Numbered from the stretch's first letter, positions 8,972 through 19,453 are shown. The stretch: DNA of 64,000 bases from Nitrospira japonica (GCF_900169565.1 NZ_LT828648.1:684876-748875); one strand, 5' to 3'. Program-made: numbers and translations. Notes: generated by a model not told the origin, from the sequence alone.

Positions 8972-10030
8972 CTAGACCTTGAGAAACCGCGCCACATCCT
9001 CCTTGGTCGCCTGAACGGTTTTCGGTTGAACCGACACGCTGATGGCGGTATCGGCATCCTTCAAACCGTGGCCGGTCAAGGTACAGACGACGGTATCCCC
9101 CTCGCGCAATGCGCCCTGTCGACTAAGCTTGATCACCCCAGCAACGGAAGCCGCCGATGCCGGCTCACAGAACACCCCTTCTGTTCCGGCGACCATGGTA
9201 TACGCCTGGAGGATCTCCTCGTCCAGCACCGAGTCAATGAATCCAGAGGAATCCCTGATCACATCCGATGCGGCTTGCCAACTCGCGGGATTCCCGATTC
9301 GGATGGCCGTTGCCACGGTCTGCGGGTTTTCAACGATATGGCCGAGCACCATCGGAGCCGCTCCGGCTGCCTGAAAACCCATCATGCGCGGAGACCGCGT
9401 CGTCTGATTAGCTGCGCGGTATTCCTGATATCCCTTCCAATATGCGGTGATATTTCCGGCGTTTCCAACCGGCAATACATGCAGGGTCGGCGCATCGCCC
9501 AACTGATCGCACACTTCCATGGCGGCCGTCTTTTGCCCTTCGATCCGATAGGGGTTCAGCGAGTTGACGAGCTCGATATGATGCAGCGCCGATACCTCTT
9601 TGACGATCGACAGCGCCTGATCAAAATTCCCGTCGATCTGAATCACCGTGGCCTGATGCATCATGGCTTGCGACAGCTTGCCCATCGCAATCTTCCCCGC
9701 CGGGATCAAGACATAGACCGCCAGCCCAGCGCGGGCGCCGTAGGCGGCCGCCGACGCGGACGTATTGCCGGTTGAGGCACAGATTACCGCCTGCGCGCCG
9801 CCTTCCAGCGCTTTGGAAATGGCCATGGTCATGCCACGATCCTTGAAGGATCCGGTCGGATTGGCCCCTTCGACTTTCAAGTAGAGATCGATCCCGGGCG
9901 CAATTTTCTTGGCGAGCTTGGCCGCCCGGATCAAAGGCGTATGACCTTCTCCCAGGGACACGACGGGTGTGTGTTCCGTCACGGGCAGAAACTTGCGGTA
10001 TTCTTCGATCAACCCACGCCAGGGCTTCAT
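8972..10030 (-). CDS. thrC: Threonine synthase
   Basis: PLP-dependent enzyme converting O-phosphohomoserine to threonine. The start at 10030 gives [17 protein letters not shown], the typical opening of the short (about 350-residue) class. The PLP-lysine motif is in [12 protein letters not shown] near residue 60. The phosphate-binding glycine loop is [11 protein letters not shown] and [12 protein letters not shown] is also present. The gene begins 4 bp after hom stops. The open frame extending further upstream into hom is not homologous and is rejected. It needs O-phosphohomoserine, so a homoserine kinase must exist; the neighbouring ApgM-like protein is the candidate. Confidence 0.95.
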   Translation of the reverse strand: MKPWRGLIEEYRKFLPVTEHTPVVSLGEGHTPLIRAAKLAKKIAPGIDLYLKVEGANPTGSFKDRGMTMAISKALEGGAQAVICASTGNTSASAAAYGARAGLAVYVLIPAGKIAMGKLSQAMMHQATVIQIDGNFDQALSIVKEVSALHHIELVNSLNPYRIEGQKTAAMEVCDQLGDAPTLHVLPVGNAGNITAYWKGYQEYRAANQTTRSPRMMGFQAAGAAPMVLGHIVENPQTVATAIRIGNPASWQAASDVIRDSSGFIDSVLDEEILQAYTMVAGTEGVFCEPASAASVAGVIKLSRQGALREGDTVVCTLTGHGLKDADTAISVSVQPKTVQATKEDVARFLKV

Positions 10031-10034
10031 GGCA

Positions 10035-11348
10035 TCACTCGTCCTTGCCCTCCACCCGCACCAGGGTGGCCGGCTCGGACATGAAGTCCATCCGGTTGAT
10101 CTCTCGCAACGCCATCTGAACGGATCGCTCCTGTGCCGTGTGCGTCTTGATGACGATCGGCACGGTTTGTCCCGCTCGACGCCCCTTTTGCAGCATCGAT
10201 GAAATGCTGATCCCAAAACGGCCGAGTTCGCCGGCTATCTGTGCCAGCACGCCGGGGCGGTCCAACACCATGAATCGCAAATAGTAGAGGGAACTGATCT
10301 CTTCCATCGGCCGCATGCGCAACGGACGCCGTTGGTCCTGCTGGAACGAGGCGGGCGGAACACGGCCGGCGCCGCCCTTCAGCAGATGGCGGGCGCTGGC
10401 AATGATGTCACTCACCACGGCGCTTCCGGCAGCCATGTCGCCGGCCCCCCGACCGACAAGCACGACATCCCCCACCGCATCGCCCACCAACTGAATCGCG
10501 TTGTAGACTCCTTCGATCTTGGCCAAGGGAGAATCAGCCGGAAGCATGGTGGGATGCACCCTTGCCTCCACTTCGCCGTCGACCAATTTTGCGATCCCCA
10601 GCAATTTGATCGTGAATCCGAACTCCCGGGCGTAGGCAATATCATGCGGCGTGATGTGCGTGATGCCCTCGGTATAGAGTTCCTTGAAGTTGATCGGTGA
10701 ACCGAAGGCCAAGTTCGCCAGAATCGCCAACTTGTGCGCCGAATCCGTCCCCGCCACGTCGAACGTCGGATCGGCTTCCGCATACCCCGCCCGCTGGGCT
10801 TCGGCCAAATTCTCCGCGAATCCCTGCCCTTCATTCGTCATCCGGGACAGAATATAGTTGGAGGTGCCGTTGATGATGCCATAGATCGACTGAATCGCAT
10901 TGGCGGCCAACCCTTCCGTCACGGCGCGGATGACCGGAATCCCACCGCCGACACTGGCTTCAAACCCGAGATCGACTCCCTTGCGTGCCGCAGCCGCAAA
11001 CAATTCTTCGCCGTGAAGGGCAAGCAACGCCTTGTTGGCGGTAACCACGTGCTTTCCGGATTCCATCGCGTCCAGGAGGATCCGCTTGGCGAAGTCACAG
11101 CCGCCGATCAGCTCGACGACGATGTCGACATGGGGATCGGCCACGACCTGTTTGACATCGTTGACAAGGACACCCGGCGCCAAATCGATCCCGCGACTGC
11201 GCGTCACGTCGAGATCGGCGATCCTGACGACCTCAAGCGGAACCCCCACCCGCCGACGGATGATCGCCGCATTGTTCTGCAAGATTCTGGCAACCCCGGA
11301 TCCGACCGTCCCGAACCCGATGATTCCTACGCCCACGCGCGATCTCAT
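10035..11348 (-). CDS. hom: Homoserine dehydrogenase
   Basis: NAD(P)H-dependent reduction of aspartate semialdehyde to homoserine. The Rossmann motif [16 protein letters not shown] lies at residues 8-23. The catalytic block [10 protein letters not shown] is near residue 103 and [20 protein letters not shown] near 190. A C-terminal ACT domain (residues 355-430, starting around [15 protein letters not shown]) suggests threonine feedback. At 437 residues it is the monofunctional ACT-bearing form. It overlaps the upstream aminotransferase gene by 4 bp and is followed within 4 bp by thrC, so all are in one operon. Confidence 0.96.
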   Translation of the reverse strand: MRSRVGVGIIGFGTVGSGVARILQNNAAIIRRRVGVPLEVVRIADLDVTRSRGIDLAPGVLVNDVKQVVADPHVDIVVELIGGCDFAKRILLDAMESGKHVVTANKALLALHGEELFAAAARKGVDLGFEASVGGGIPVIRAVTEGLAANAIQSIYGIINGTSNYILSRMTNEGQGFAENLAEAQRAGYAEADPTFDVAGTDSAHKLAILANLAFGSPINFKELYTEGITHITPHDIAYAREFGFTIKLLGIAKLVDGEVEARVHPTMLPADSPLAKIEGVYNAIQLVGDAVGDVVLVGRGAGDMAAGSAVVSDIIASARHLLKGGAGRVPPASFQQDQRRPLRMRPMEEISSLYYLRFMVLDRPGVLAQIAGELGRFGISISSMLQKGRRAGQTVPIVIKTHTAQERSVQMALREINRMDFMSEPATLVRVEGKDE

Positions 11349-12541
11349 TCTTCCGTTCCCTCGAGCTTCAAGGCCTTGCGAATCCCCCTCACCGCTTGCC
11401 TGGTTCGATGTTCGTTCTCAACCAAGGCAAACCGGATATATTCGTCGCCCCCCTCGCCGAAGCCAATTCCCGGGGAAACGGCGACTTTCGCCTCTCGCAA
11501 GAGCAGCTTGGAAAACTCCAACGACCCCATGTGACGGTACGGGAGTGGGATCCGGGCCCAAACGAACATCGTTGCCCGAGGCTTGGCCACGTTCCAGCCG
11601 ATGCGATTCAAGCCGCTCACCAGGACATCGCGCCGTTTCTGATAGCGCAACACCGTTTCCTTGACGCAATCCTGAGGCCCGTTCAGCGCAATCACGCTGG
11701 CAATCTGCAGCGGTTGAAAGATTCCGTAATCCAAGTAGCTTTTAATCTTGGCCAATGCCCCAACCACTTCGCGGTTGCCGACACAAAACCCGACCCGCCA
11801 TCCCGGCATGTTGTAGGCCTTGGACAGCGTATAGAACTCGACCCCGACATCCTTGGCGCCTTGGACCTGAAGAAAGCTGGGAGCCTTGTACCCGTCGAAC
11901 ACGAGGTCGGCGTACGCGAGATCATGAATGACGATGACGTTGTGTTCCTTGGCAAAGGCCACAATCTTTTTAAAGAACTCCAGATCGGCGACGGCCGTGG
12001 TGGGATTGTGGGGAAAATTGATGACGAGAATCCTCGGTCGAGGAAACGTCTGCCGGTAGACCCGCTGAAGGTCGTCGAAAAAGTCGCTGTCGGGCCGCAA
12101 TTCGATCCCGCGGACTTCTCCGCCCGCAATGATGAAACTGTACATGTGGATGGGATAGGTCGGAGTCGGGGTCAGTACCACGTCGCCCGGACCGATCATG
12201 GCGAGAGACAAATGCGCCAATCCCTCTTTCGAGCCGATCGTGACGATCGCTTCCGTTTCCGGATCCAAATCGACATCGTAATTGCGGCGATACCATCCGG
12301 CAATGGCATGGCGAAGCTTGGTGATGCCTCGGGATGCGGAGTAGCGATGATTCCGTCCTTTCCGTGCCGCCTCGATCATCTTGTCCACGATGTGCGGAGG
12401 CGTCGGCTGGTCCGGGTTGCCCATCCCGAAATCGATGATATCCTCCCCGCGGTGGCGGGCGTCCAGTTTCAGGCTCTGCACCTGAGCGAACACATAAGGA
12501 GGAAGCCGTTTCAACCGATAGAAGTGATCAGCCAATCCCAT
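11345..12541 (-). CDS. Class I/II aminotransferase (AlaC-like)
   Basis: PLP-dependent fold-type I aminotransferase of 398 residues. The PLP lysine is in [15 protein letters not shown] near residue 230. [20 protein letters not shown] opens the active site and [12 protein letters not shown] carries the conserved asparagine. Closest recognisable relatives are glutamate-pyruvate aminotransferases (AlaC) and LL-diaminopimelate-type enzymes. Being first in the hom-thrC-lysC operon points to aspartate-family or alanine metabolism, but substrate cannot be fixed by eye. The region upstream (12542-12827) is a divergent promoter region shared with pdxJ. Confidence 0.85.
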   Translation of the reverse strand: MGLADHFYRLKRLPPYVFAQVQSLKLDARHRGEDIIDFGMGNPDQPTPPHIVDKMIEAARKGRNHRYSASRGITKLRHAIAGWYRRNYDVDLDPETEAIVTIGSKEGLAHLSLAMIGPGDVVLTPTPTYPIHMYSFIIAGGEVRGIELRPDSDFFDDLQRVYRQTFPRPRILVINFPHNPTTAVADLEFFKKIVAFAKEHNVIVIHDLAYADLVFDGYKAPSFLQVQGAKDVGVEFYTLSKAYNMPGWRVGFCVGNREVVGALAKIKSYLDYGIFQPLQIASVIALNGPQDCVKETVLRYQKRRDVLVSGLNRIGWNVAKPRATMFVWARIPLPYRHMGSLEFSKLLLREAKVAVSPGIGFGEGGDEYIRFALVENEHRTRQAVRGIRKALKLEGTEE

Positions 12542-12827
12542 AACGCGAACGTCGTCGTATTCAGATGAGTGGATGCAGGCTCGCGCCCGACATGTCTTCG
12601 TCAGCCCGGCGAACGCGTATTCTAATTGTGGCAGGGCTGTGGAGTCAAATTGTCACGTGTTTCTGTGGGGTTCTGCAAACGAATCCTTTGAAGGTTTTAA
12701 GGTCCCGGACGCGTCCACCATTTATTGCCCCATTCCGGGGATTTCTGCTACAACAGCCGACGGCTCTCCCAACCCATTGCCCGACTTCGGCTCTTTTCGT
12801 CGATCTGACTTCAAGACGGAGGTGACA

Positions 12828-13541
12828 GTGCCTAGATTGGGTGTCAATGTTGATCACATCGCGACTCTTCGTCAGGCACGGGGCGGGTCCGATCCCGATC
12901 CAATCGCCGCCACGGTACTGGTGGAACTGGCGGGGGCGGACGGGATTGTCGTTCATCTTCGCGAGGATCGCCGCCACATTCAGGATCGCGACGTTCGGTT
13001 GCTTCGCGACATGATCCACACGAAACTCGACCTTGAAATCGCCGCCGATGAGGAAATGGCGAAGATCGCCCTGGGGATCAGGCCAGACATGGTCACGCTG
13101 GTTCCAGAACGGCGTCAGGAATTGACGACCGAGGGCGGGCTCGATGCGGTCGGACACAAGGACCGTCTCCATCAGATCGTGGACCTTCTGCACAACGGCG
13201 GCATCTCCGTCAGCCTGTTCATCGAACCCGACCTCTCCCAGGTCAAGGCAGCCCATAAACTCTCAGCAGATTTTATCGAACTTCACACCGGGCGCTATGC
13301 CAATGCACAACGGGCCAAGGAGGCCGATGCCGCGGTGGAAGCTATTACGCAGTCGGCAAAATTGGCTTATAAACTTGGCCTAGGCGTCAACGCCGGTCAT
13401 GGACTGAATTACCAGAACGTCAAACGCCTGACGCATGTGCCGGAGATCGTAGAATATAACATCGGCCATAGCATTATGGCCCGAGCGATGCTAGTCGGTC
13501 TTGATCGCGCCGTGAAGGAGATGAAAGCGCTCATCGGTTGA
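12828..13541 (+). CDS. pdxJ: Pyridoxine 5'-phosphate synthase
   Basis: Last step of DXP-dependent vitamin B6 synthesis, joining 1-deoxyxylulose 5-phosphate with aminoacetone phosphate derivative. The GTG at 12828 follows GGAGGTGA closely and yields the signature start PRLGVNVDHIATLRQARGG. Other family blocks are VHLREDRRHIQDRDV near residue 45 and the C-terminal GHGLNYQNVK and EYNIGHSIMARA. The product of 237 residues is of normal length. The frame is open for another 85 codons upstream, but that stretch has no family similarity and contains the intergenic region. Confidence 0.95.
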   Translation: MPRLGVNVDHIATLRQARGGSDPDPIAATVLVELAGADGIVVHLREDRRHIQDRDVRLLRDMIHTKLDLEIAADEEMAKIALGIRPDMVTLVPERRQELTTEGGLDAVGHKDRLHQIVDLLHNGGISVSLFIEPDLSQVKAAHKLSADFIELHTGRYANAQRAKEADAAVEAITQSAKLAYKLGLGVNAGHGLNYQNVKRLTHVPEIVEYNIGHSIMARAMLVGLDRAVKEMKALIG

Positions 13542-13589
13542 GATTCAGACTAAGCAGTTTCGTCGCGTCGCGATCCATCGAGGCCTCCT

Positions 13590-15140
13590 ATGAAGGTTGT
13601 CACCGCCGCCCAGATGCAGGCGTTGGACCGTCGGACAATTGTCGAAGGCCGTATCCCCGGTATCGTGTTAATGGAACGAGCTGGCCAGGGGGTGGTCAAA
13701 CATCTAGAGGCTCAATTCGGGTCTTCGCGCGGCAAAACAGTCACGGTCGTCTGCGGCAAAGGGAACAACGGAGGGGACGGACTGGTCGTCGCCCGGCTGC
13801 TCCACCGCAGTGGTGCCAAAATTCGCGCGCTTCTGCTTGAACCGGTTTCGGCACTTACCCGGGACGCCGCCGTCATGTACCGACGGTTCATGCGAGCAGC
13901 CGGCAAGTCTTCCATCATTCCTTTTCGCGTCGAGGACCGAATCCGAAGTCTCTTGGCTGCCAGCGATCTGGCGATCGACGCCATCCTGGGTACAGGTCTA
14001 TCCACGGACGTGACGGGGACCTACCGAGATGCCATCAACCTGATCAATCAATGCGGGCGGCCGGCGGTGGCCGTCGACATTCCCTCGGGCATCCATGCAG
14101 ATAGTGGTTCGGTACTTGGGACGGCCATAGACGCCTCTCTCACCGTCACCCTTGGCCTTCCCAAGGTCGGTTTATACGTCGGCCAGGGCATCGACCATGC
14201 CGGAATCGTCCAGGTCGTCGATATCGGGATCCCGCCATCCTTTGTTGCGGACGTCGACAGTCACGTAACCCTGCTCGACAAGGAAACCGTCCGCCACAGC
14301 CTGCCTCGCCGCCACGCCTCCGCGCATAAAGGTACGTTTGGTCATGCCGGCATCATTGCCGGCTCCGTAGGCAAGACCGGAGCCGCGGCGCTGGCCGCGC
14401 AGGCTGCGTTGCGAACGGGAACGGGGCTCGTGACGGTGGCCACCCCGGCCAGCGTGAACGACGTTCTGGAGGCCAAGCTCCTTGAAGTCATGACAGTACC
14501 GTGCCCGGAAACCGACGCGAGGACACTCAGCCGGGACAGTCTTGGACTACTCATCCCCTTCATGCAATCAAAGACCGCCGTGGCCGTCGGCCCGGGCATC
14601 TCAACTCACAGTGAGACCGTCGGGTTGATTCGGGCTCTCGTGGAGCATCTGGACCGCCCCTCGGTCATAGATGCAGACGCCCTGACCGCGTTGGCCGGTC
14701 AGACGTCCCTCCTGGCTGAGTGTACCGTCACTCCGATCCTCACGCCTCATCCTGGAGAAATGGCTCGGCTTGAGTCAGATGCGACTACTCAGTCGGTCAA
14801 TGCCGACCGGATCGGCATAGCCGGCCGATTCGCTCGCCGGGTCGGCGTCGTTCTGGTGTTGAAAGGCGCCCGCTCGGTGATTGCGAAACCGGATGGATCG
14901 GTCGCCATCTGCCCTACGGGAAATCCAGGAATGGCGACGGCGGGAACCGGCGACGTCCTGACCGGCATGACGGTCGGTCTTCTGGCACAAGGACTGCCAC
15001 CGTGGGAAGCCGCCTGTGCGGCCACCTATATTCATGGGATGGCAGGTGATCTGGCCGGGCAGCGTCTTGGAGAAGCCGGCCTGCTGGCCCGAGACGTGAT
15101 TGAGCAGATTCCCTATGCCCTCCAAATCTTCAGTCGCTAA
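13590..15140 (+). CDS. nnrD: Bifunctional NAD(P)H-hydrate epimerase/ADP-dependent dehydratase
   Basis: Repairs hydrated NAD(P)H. The N-terminal NnrE-type epimerase domain (residues 1-215) shows MKVVTAAQMQALDRRT and VCGKGNNGGDGLVVARLL. The C-terminal NnrD/YjeF-C kinase-like dehydratase domain (about 230-510) shows KGTFGHAGIIAGS, LTPHPGEMARL and GTGDVLTGMTVGLL. The fused 516-residue form matches the common bacterial arrangement. It starts 48 bp after pdxJ, and the downstream tsaE follows closely. This pairing of nnr with tsaE is frequent in bacteria. Confidence 0.95.
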   Translation: MKVVTAAQMQALDRRTIVEGRIPGIVLMERAGQGVVKHLEAQFGSSRGKTVTVVCGKGNNGGDGLVVARLLHRSGAKIRALLLEPVSALTRDAAVMYRRFMRAAGKSSIIPFRVEDRIRSLLAASDLAIDAILGTGLSTDVTGTYRDAINLINQCGRPAVAVDIPSGIHADSGSVLGTAIDASLTVTLGLPKVGLYVGQGIDHAGIVQVVDIGIPPSFVADVDSHVTLLDKETVRHSLPRRHASAHKGTFGHAGIIAGSVGKTGAAALAAQAALRTGTGLVTVATPASVNDVLEAKLLEVMTVPCPETDARTLSRDSLGLLIPFMQSKTAVAVGPGISTHSETVGLIRALVEHLDRPSVIDADALTALAGQTSLLAECTVTPILTPHPGEMARLESDATTQSVNADRIGIAGRFARRVGVVLVLKGARSVIAKPDGSVAICPTGNPGMATAGTGDVLTGMTVGLLAQGLPPWEAACAATYIHGMAGDLAGQRLGEAGLLARDVIEQIPYALQIFSR

Positions 15141-15213
15141 ACATAAGTCTGCAAAGGCATCTCGACCCGTCCGGCAACGTTCCGTCACCGGACGTTCCAA
15201 CCCGAGGTGGAAT

Positions 15214-15708
15214 ATGACGACCCGATCGGCAGGCGAAACGGACCGGCTCGGCCAAGCGTTGGGGCACACGCTGCGGGGCGGAGAATTTCTGGCCCTCCTC
15301 GGAACATTGGGAGCAGGGAAAACGACGCTGGTACGGGGAATTGCAAAGGGATTGGACGCAAGTCCGTCCTCCGTAAGCAGTCCTACCTTCGTCCTTGCTC
15401 ATGAGTACCGCGGGAGGCTGGTATTGATACACGCGGACTTGTACCGTATACGGTCGCCACATGAACCGGAATCGACAGGACTGACGGAGTATCTGTCAGG
15501 TGCTACCGTCGCAGCCGTCGAATGGGCCGATAAGGCGCCAGGCTGGTGGCCGGACGACCGGCTCGAAATTGAGTTGCGCCACCTGACCGTTGGGAGTAGA
15601 ACGATTCGACTGACTGCCCAAGGACCGCTTTCAACCGGACTGCTGGCGCGGGCACGGACGAAATTCTCCCAACTCGCAACGGCCCGCAGGAAGGTATCGC
15701 CGGCATGA
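15214..15708 (+). CDS. tsaE: tRNA threonylcarbamoyladenosine biosynthesis ATPase TsaE
   Basis: P-loop ATPase that works with TsaD and TsaB to make t6A37 in tRNAs reading ANN codons. The Walker A is GTLGAGKTTLVRG, followed by SSPTFVLAHEY and HADLYRI, and EWADKAP near residue 105 carries the conserved glutamate-tryptophan. I chose the ATG at 15214 (164 residues) because GAGG sits about 6 bases upstream and because the protein then begins directly at the TsaE domain. An in-frame ATG at 15115 would overlap nnr and add a basic non-homologous tail. It overlaps the next gene by 4 bp. Confidence 0.9.
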   Translation: MTTRSAGETDRLGQALGHTLRGGEFLALLGTLGAGKTTLVRGIAKGLDASPSSVSSPTFVLAHEYRGRLVLIHADLYRIRSPHEPESTGLTEYLSGATVAAVEWADKAPGWWPDDRLEIELRHLTVGSRTIRLTAQGPLSTGLLARARTKFSQLATARRKVSPA

Positions 15709-16052
15709 TTCGACTCATTCTCGTAGGCACGCTTCTCCTCTTGTGCCTGGCGTTTTTCCTGCAGAATCAGGAACAAGAAGTCACGCTTCGCTATTTCTTC
15801 GGACTCTTTTCCGCTTCCACGCCCATTTACAAGCCGATTCTGGCGGGATTTGCCGTCGGACTGCTGGTGTCTGGAATCCTGTTGTTCCCCCCCTGGGTCC
15901 GAGGCCGCATCGAGCTCCGCCGGAAGACCAAGGCGTTGCAGGAAGCAGAGGTCGATCTTGAACGGCTGCGGAAGTCCTTGGAGAAGTTGACGACAAAACC
16001 GTCGTCCACTGGGGTTGGAGACTCGTCACTTCGAGCACAAACCGATGAGTGA
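15705..16052 (+). CDS. LapA-domain (DUF1049) membrane protein
   Basis: A 115-residue protein with two transmembrane segments, residues 1-20 and about 42-63, then a soluble charged coiled-coil tail (RKTKALQEAEVDLERLRKSL). NQEQEVTLRYFFG between the helices matches the lipopolysaccharide assembly protein A domain. In E. coli the related LapA helps control LpxC turnover. Whether this one does so is inference, and no lapB is adjacent. Start and stop overlap tsaE by 4 bp and mutS by 8 bp, which implies translational coupling. Confidence 0.8.
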   Translation: MIRLILVGTLLLLCLAFFLQNQEQEVTLRYFFGLFSASTPIYKPILAGFAVGLLVSGILLFPPWVRGRIELRRKTKALQEAEVDLERLRKSLEKLTTKPSSTGVGDSSLRAQTDE

Positions 16053-18693
16053 CGCGGATGTCACGCCGCTCATGCGGCAATACCATGAAATCAAGCGCGG
16101 CTATCCCGAAGCGATCCTTTTTTTTCGCGTTGGCGACTTCTATGAAATGTTCGGCGAGGATGCCAAAGAAGCCTCCGGCCTGTTGAGCATTGCTCTCACC
16201 TCGCGCGATAAGAGCAGCGCAGCCCCGATCCCCCTCTGCGGAGTACCTCATCACGCAGCACAAACCTACATCGCCAAACTCCTAAAAGTCGGTCGCACGG
16301 TCGCCCTATGCGAACAGGTCGAGGATCCGCGATTGGCTAAAGGGCTCGTGCGCCGCGAAGTTGTGCGCCTGTATACCCCCGGCACCCTCGTCGATACTGA
16401 ATTTCTCCCAGCTGGTGAATCCAGCTTCCTGACGGCCGTCTCTTACGCTCAACAGGGCGGAGTCAAGAATGGACCGGTCATCGGCCTGGCCAATCTGGAT
16501 GTGTCGACAGGTGAATTTTGGGTCACGGAATTTCACGGTGATCAGGGAACTGTCGAATCCGCCTTGATCGACGAATTGGTGAGAATTGAACCGAAAGAAT
16601 TACTCTACGCTGAATCGGATCGGTCCCTCGCGCCGCTATTGGGCCGTCTCGATCAGACAAGGTTATGCGCCAAACCCCTCGCTGCATTTTCCGCGCAAGA
16701 GGCGACGGTGCTTTTGACGGACCACTTCGGCGTGCACTCGCTTGACGGATTCGGCTGCGCCGGTCTCACGGTCGGTCTCGCAGCTTCCGGCGCCGTATGG
16801 CGATATTTCCGTGAGACCCAGCCAACCGCTTCATTGAGTCATGTCAGGCGCTTACAGCGGCGATGGCACGAAGAGTCCATGCATCTGGACGAAACCACCA
16901 TTCGCAACCTTGAACTCATTCGTCCATTGACCGGAGGAGACGGACGGCTAGGCTCCCGCCATGCGACGGTGCTGTCGATGCTGGACCGGACGTCCACTTC
17001 CATGGGCAGCCGACTATTGAGGGAATGGCTGACTCGTCCGCTTCTCGATCGCAAGGCTATTCAAAGCCGGTTGGACGCGGTCGGTGAGTTGACGCAGTAC
17101 CTCTCTCAACGTGTTGCGCTCAGGTCCGTTCTGCGGACGGTCCAGGACCTGGCCCGTCTGAGCAGCCGAATTGCACTGGGCCTGGCTGGCCCTCAAGAAT
17201 GCCTTGCACTAAAAAACTCGCTTCGTGCCCTTCCCGAGCTGCGATCCAATTTGTCCGTATTCACCGCAACCCTGCTCGCCGACATCCGGAACAGCTGGGA
17301 CGATTGCCGGGACATTTATGAGACGATCGAGCGCGCGATCGCGACCGATGCGCCAATGTCGGTTCGAGACGGCAACGTCATCCGTGAAGGATTTCACCCG
17401 CAGGTCGACGCGCTTCGAAAGCGGAAACTCGAGGGCAAAGATTGGATCACCGCGCTGGAAAGCCAGGAACGTGCGCGGACCGGGATCGACTCTCTGAAGG
17501 TCCGGTTCAACCAGGTATTCGGTTATTACATTGAAGTAACCAAGGCCAACCTTTCGAAGGTACCCGCCGACTTTATCCGAAAGCAGACTCTGGCCAATGC
17601 GGAACGATATATGACGCCTGGGTTGAAAGACCTGGAGGAGCAGGTCACCGGAGCGGAATCACAATTGTACGCACTGGAGGAGGAGCTGTTTATTCAAGTT
17701 CGTGAACGGGTCGCCAAAGACCTACCGCGTTTACAATCGATGGCTCAAGCTCTCTCTCACCTCGACGTGCTTGCCGGATTGTCGGAAACAGCCGCGTTGC
17801 ACCGGTACGTCCAACCGACCATCGATGAGGCGGATGAAATCAGGATCGTGGAAGGCCGCCATCCGGTCGTTGAACAATTGAGCACGGATGCGCCGTTTGT
17901 TCCGAATGATACCTTTCTTGACGGCGAATCACATCGGGTCATTCTTCTTACAGGACCCAATATGGCCGGGAAAAGTACGTACTTGCGCCAGGTCGCTCTA
18001 ATCGTCCTACTCGCGCAGATCGGCAGTTTCGTACCGGCTGCAGAAGCTCATATCGGATTGGTCGACCGTATTTTTACCCGTGTCGGGGCCTCGGACAACC
18101 TCGCTGCGGGCCAGAGTACGTTCATGGTCGAAATGATCGAGAGCGCGCAGATTCTCAATTCCGCCACTCAAAAGAGTTTAATCCTGCTCGACGAGATCGG
18201 TCGGGGTACCAGCACATATGACGGGCTGAGTATTGCCTGGGCTATTGCAGAATATATTCATGACCGTCGGTTCTTAGGTGCTCGAACCCTCTTCGCCACC
18301 CATTACCATGAAATGACGCAGATGGAGACCTTGCGCGACGGCATCCGTAATTATCGAGTCGCTGTGCAAGAGCGGAACGGGGATGTCCTCTTTCTTCGAA
18401 AAATCCAGCCGGGTGGAGCTGACAAAAGTTATGGCATCCATGTCGCCAAGTTGGCCGGCCTTCCCGACTCTGTCATTATCCGTGCACAGGAAGTGTTGGC
18501 GAAATTGGAAGAACCCGGATCTCGTACAGAGGGAGTCCACATACGTGAGGGCCGATCCGATACCGCCCGATCCGATCCCCAACCACATCCGCTCATCGAA
18601 GAGGTGAGACAGATCGACCTCTTCTCCTTAACCCCGCTCGATGCATTGAATCGTCTCGCTGATCTCCAAAAGCGCGCAACCGATTCCCAGTAA
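16045..18693 (+). CDS. mutS: DNA mismatch repair protein MutS
   Basis: ATPase that recognises mismatches and recruits MutL. The mismatch-wedge motif Phe-x-Glu is visible in FRVGDFYEMFGEDA near residue 30. The Walker A is TGPNMAGKSTYLRQ near 640, Walker B LILLDEIGRGTSTYDG, and ATHYHEM follows. At 882 residues it is full length. I prefer the ATG at 16045 (MSDADVTPLMRQYHEIK), overlapping the lapA-like stop, over a TTG 30 bp upstream. A strong hairpin terminator at 18710-18748 ends the unit. Confidence 0.97.
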   Translation: MSDADVTPLMRQYHEIKRGYPEAILFFRVGDFYEMFGEDAKEASGLLSIALTSRDKSSAAPIPLCGVPHHAAQTYIAKLLKVGRTVALCEQVEDPRLAKGLVRREVVRLYTPGTLVDTEFLPAGESSFLTAVSYAQQGGVKNGPVIGLANLDVSTGEFWVTEFHGDQGTVESALIDELVRIEPKELLYAESDRSLAPLLGRLDQTRLCAKPLAAFSAQEATVLLTDHFGVHSLDGFGCAGLTVGLAASGAVWRYFRETQPTASLSHVRRLQRRWHEESMHLDETTIRNLELIRPLTGGDGRLGSRHATVLSMLDRTSTSMGSRLLREWLTRPLLDRKAIQSRLDAVGELTQYLSQRVALRSVLRTVQDLARLSSRIALGLAGPQECLALKNSLRALPELRSNLSVFTATLLADIRNSWDDCRDIYETIERAIATDAPMSVRDGNVIREGFHPQVDALRKRKLEGKDWITALESQERARTGIDSLKVRFNQVFGYYIEVTKANLSKVPADFIRKQTLANAERYMTPGLKDLEEQVTGAESQLYALEEELFIQVRERVAKDLPRLQSMAQALSHLDVLAGLSETAALHRYVQPTIDEADEIRIVEGRHPVVEQLSTDAPFVPNDTFLDGESHRVILLTGPNMAGKSTYLRQVALIVLLAQIGSFVPAAEAHIGLVDRIFTRVGASDNLAAGQSTFMVEMIESAQILNSATQKSLILLDEIGRGTSTYDGLSIAWAIAEYIHDRRFLGARTLFATHYHEMTQMETLRDGIRNYRVAVQERNGDVLFLRKIQPGGADKSYGIHVAKLAGLPDSVIIRAQEVLAKLEEPGSRTEGVHIREGRSDTARSDPQPHPLIEEVRQIDLFSLTPLDALNRLADLQKRATDSQ

Positions 18694-18709
18694 CATTCTC
18701 ACAAAAAGT

Positions 18710-18748
18710 AAGAGGGCGGCAGTTCCACGAAAGAACTGTCGCCCTCTT
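18710..18748. terminator. Bidirectional hairpin terminator between mutS and a convergent gene
   Basis: A 16-bp stem (AAGAGGGCGGCAGTTC with its complement, one G-T pair) and a 7-base loop. T-rich sequence flanks it on the plus strand and the complement of AAAAAG flanks it on the minus strand. It separates mutS from the convergent secreted-protein gene ending at 18770. Confidence 0.85.
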
Positions 18749-18769
18749 TAGTCGATCAGACCCAATCGC

Positions 18770-19453
18770 TTAGTGCGCGCTGCCTCCTCCGCTGCCAGGC
18801 AGATTGTATTTGGCCGTCCATGGAATCAAACCACCCACCGGCTTGCCACCGGGCAGCAATACATCGTATTGCATGGGCAACGTGGCCCCATCCGGGGTCT
18901 TCGGCGAGGTATTCAATCCCTGTTTGGCCGCATAGCAAGACGCGTCCATTTCGTTCTTTCCCACGCAATCCTTCAAGCGCAATGCCGAAATACTGACCGG
19001 CTTCCCCGGTGCGCCGGCCGTTTCCTGGAGCTTCTTGACGGCGGAAATCACGCGATGATTCTGTTCTGTTTCAGTAACCGTGAATTCGATCAGGTCGGTC
19101 GTGCTGCCAGGCGGTACTTCCTTGGCAGCAGCAGGACCAGCATGAGGCCTGCCCATCTTCTTAAGTTCCTCCCAGGCGCCCTTGTCCGCGTAAAACTTCA
19201 GATTCTTGCCCGGATGAATCTTTTGCCAGAACAGGCCGCTTTCGGCATTGCCTCCGAACACGGCAATATTGATCCAGACCGCTTCATCATAGGGGTCGAG
19301 GATAATCACTCGCCCTTGAAGCGTGGTGGGCTTACTCATATCTCCCCATTCGAACCGCTCCTGGAAGGACTCAATAGCCAAGGCGGCTGAGGCCATTGAG
19401 ACCACCGATGCAACTGCAGCCGCGGCGGCCCAGCCTTTCGTATGAAACTTCAT
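18770..19453 (-). CDS. Secreted protein of unknown function
   Basis: A 227-residue protein I do not recognise. It has a clear signal peptide (MKFHTKGWAAAAAVASVVSM, cleavage likely after ASAALA). The mature part has LQGRVIILDPYDEAVWINI near residue 48, a Lys-rich middle and a cysteine pair (KDCVGKNEMDASC) near 165-175. It ends in a glycine/histidine tail (GSGGGSAH). The ATG at 19453 is preceded by AGGAGGA at good spacing, suggesting strong translation. It lies 77 bp after another secreted gene. Both carry an LxGRV segment at a similar distance after the signal peptide, which may mean a common fold. Confidence 0.7.
   Translation of the reverse strand: MKFHTKGWAAAAAVASVVSMASAALAIESFQERFEWGDMSKPTTLQGRVIILDPYDEAVWINIAVFGGNAESGLFWQKIHPGKNLKFYADKGAWEELKKMGRPHAGPAAAKEVPPGSTTDLIEFTVTETEQNHRVISAVKKLQETAGAPGKPVSISALRLKDCVGKNEMDASCYAAKQGLNTSPKTPDGATLPMQYDVLLPGGKPVGGLIPWTAKYNLPGSGGGSAH

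Noticed and set aside
11396-12568. A 390-codon plus-strand frame
   Set aside because: Antisense to the class I/II aminotransferase gene; no recognisable protein.
12573-12827. Upstream extension of pdxJ by 85 codons
   Set aside because: No PdxJ homology and contains the divergent intergenic region; GTG at 12828 has a proper ribosome-binding site.
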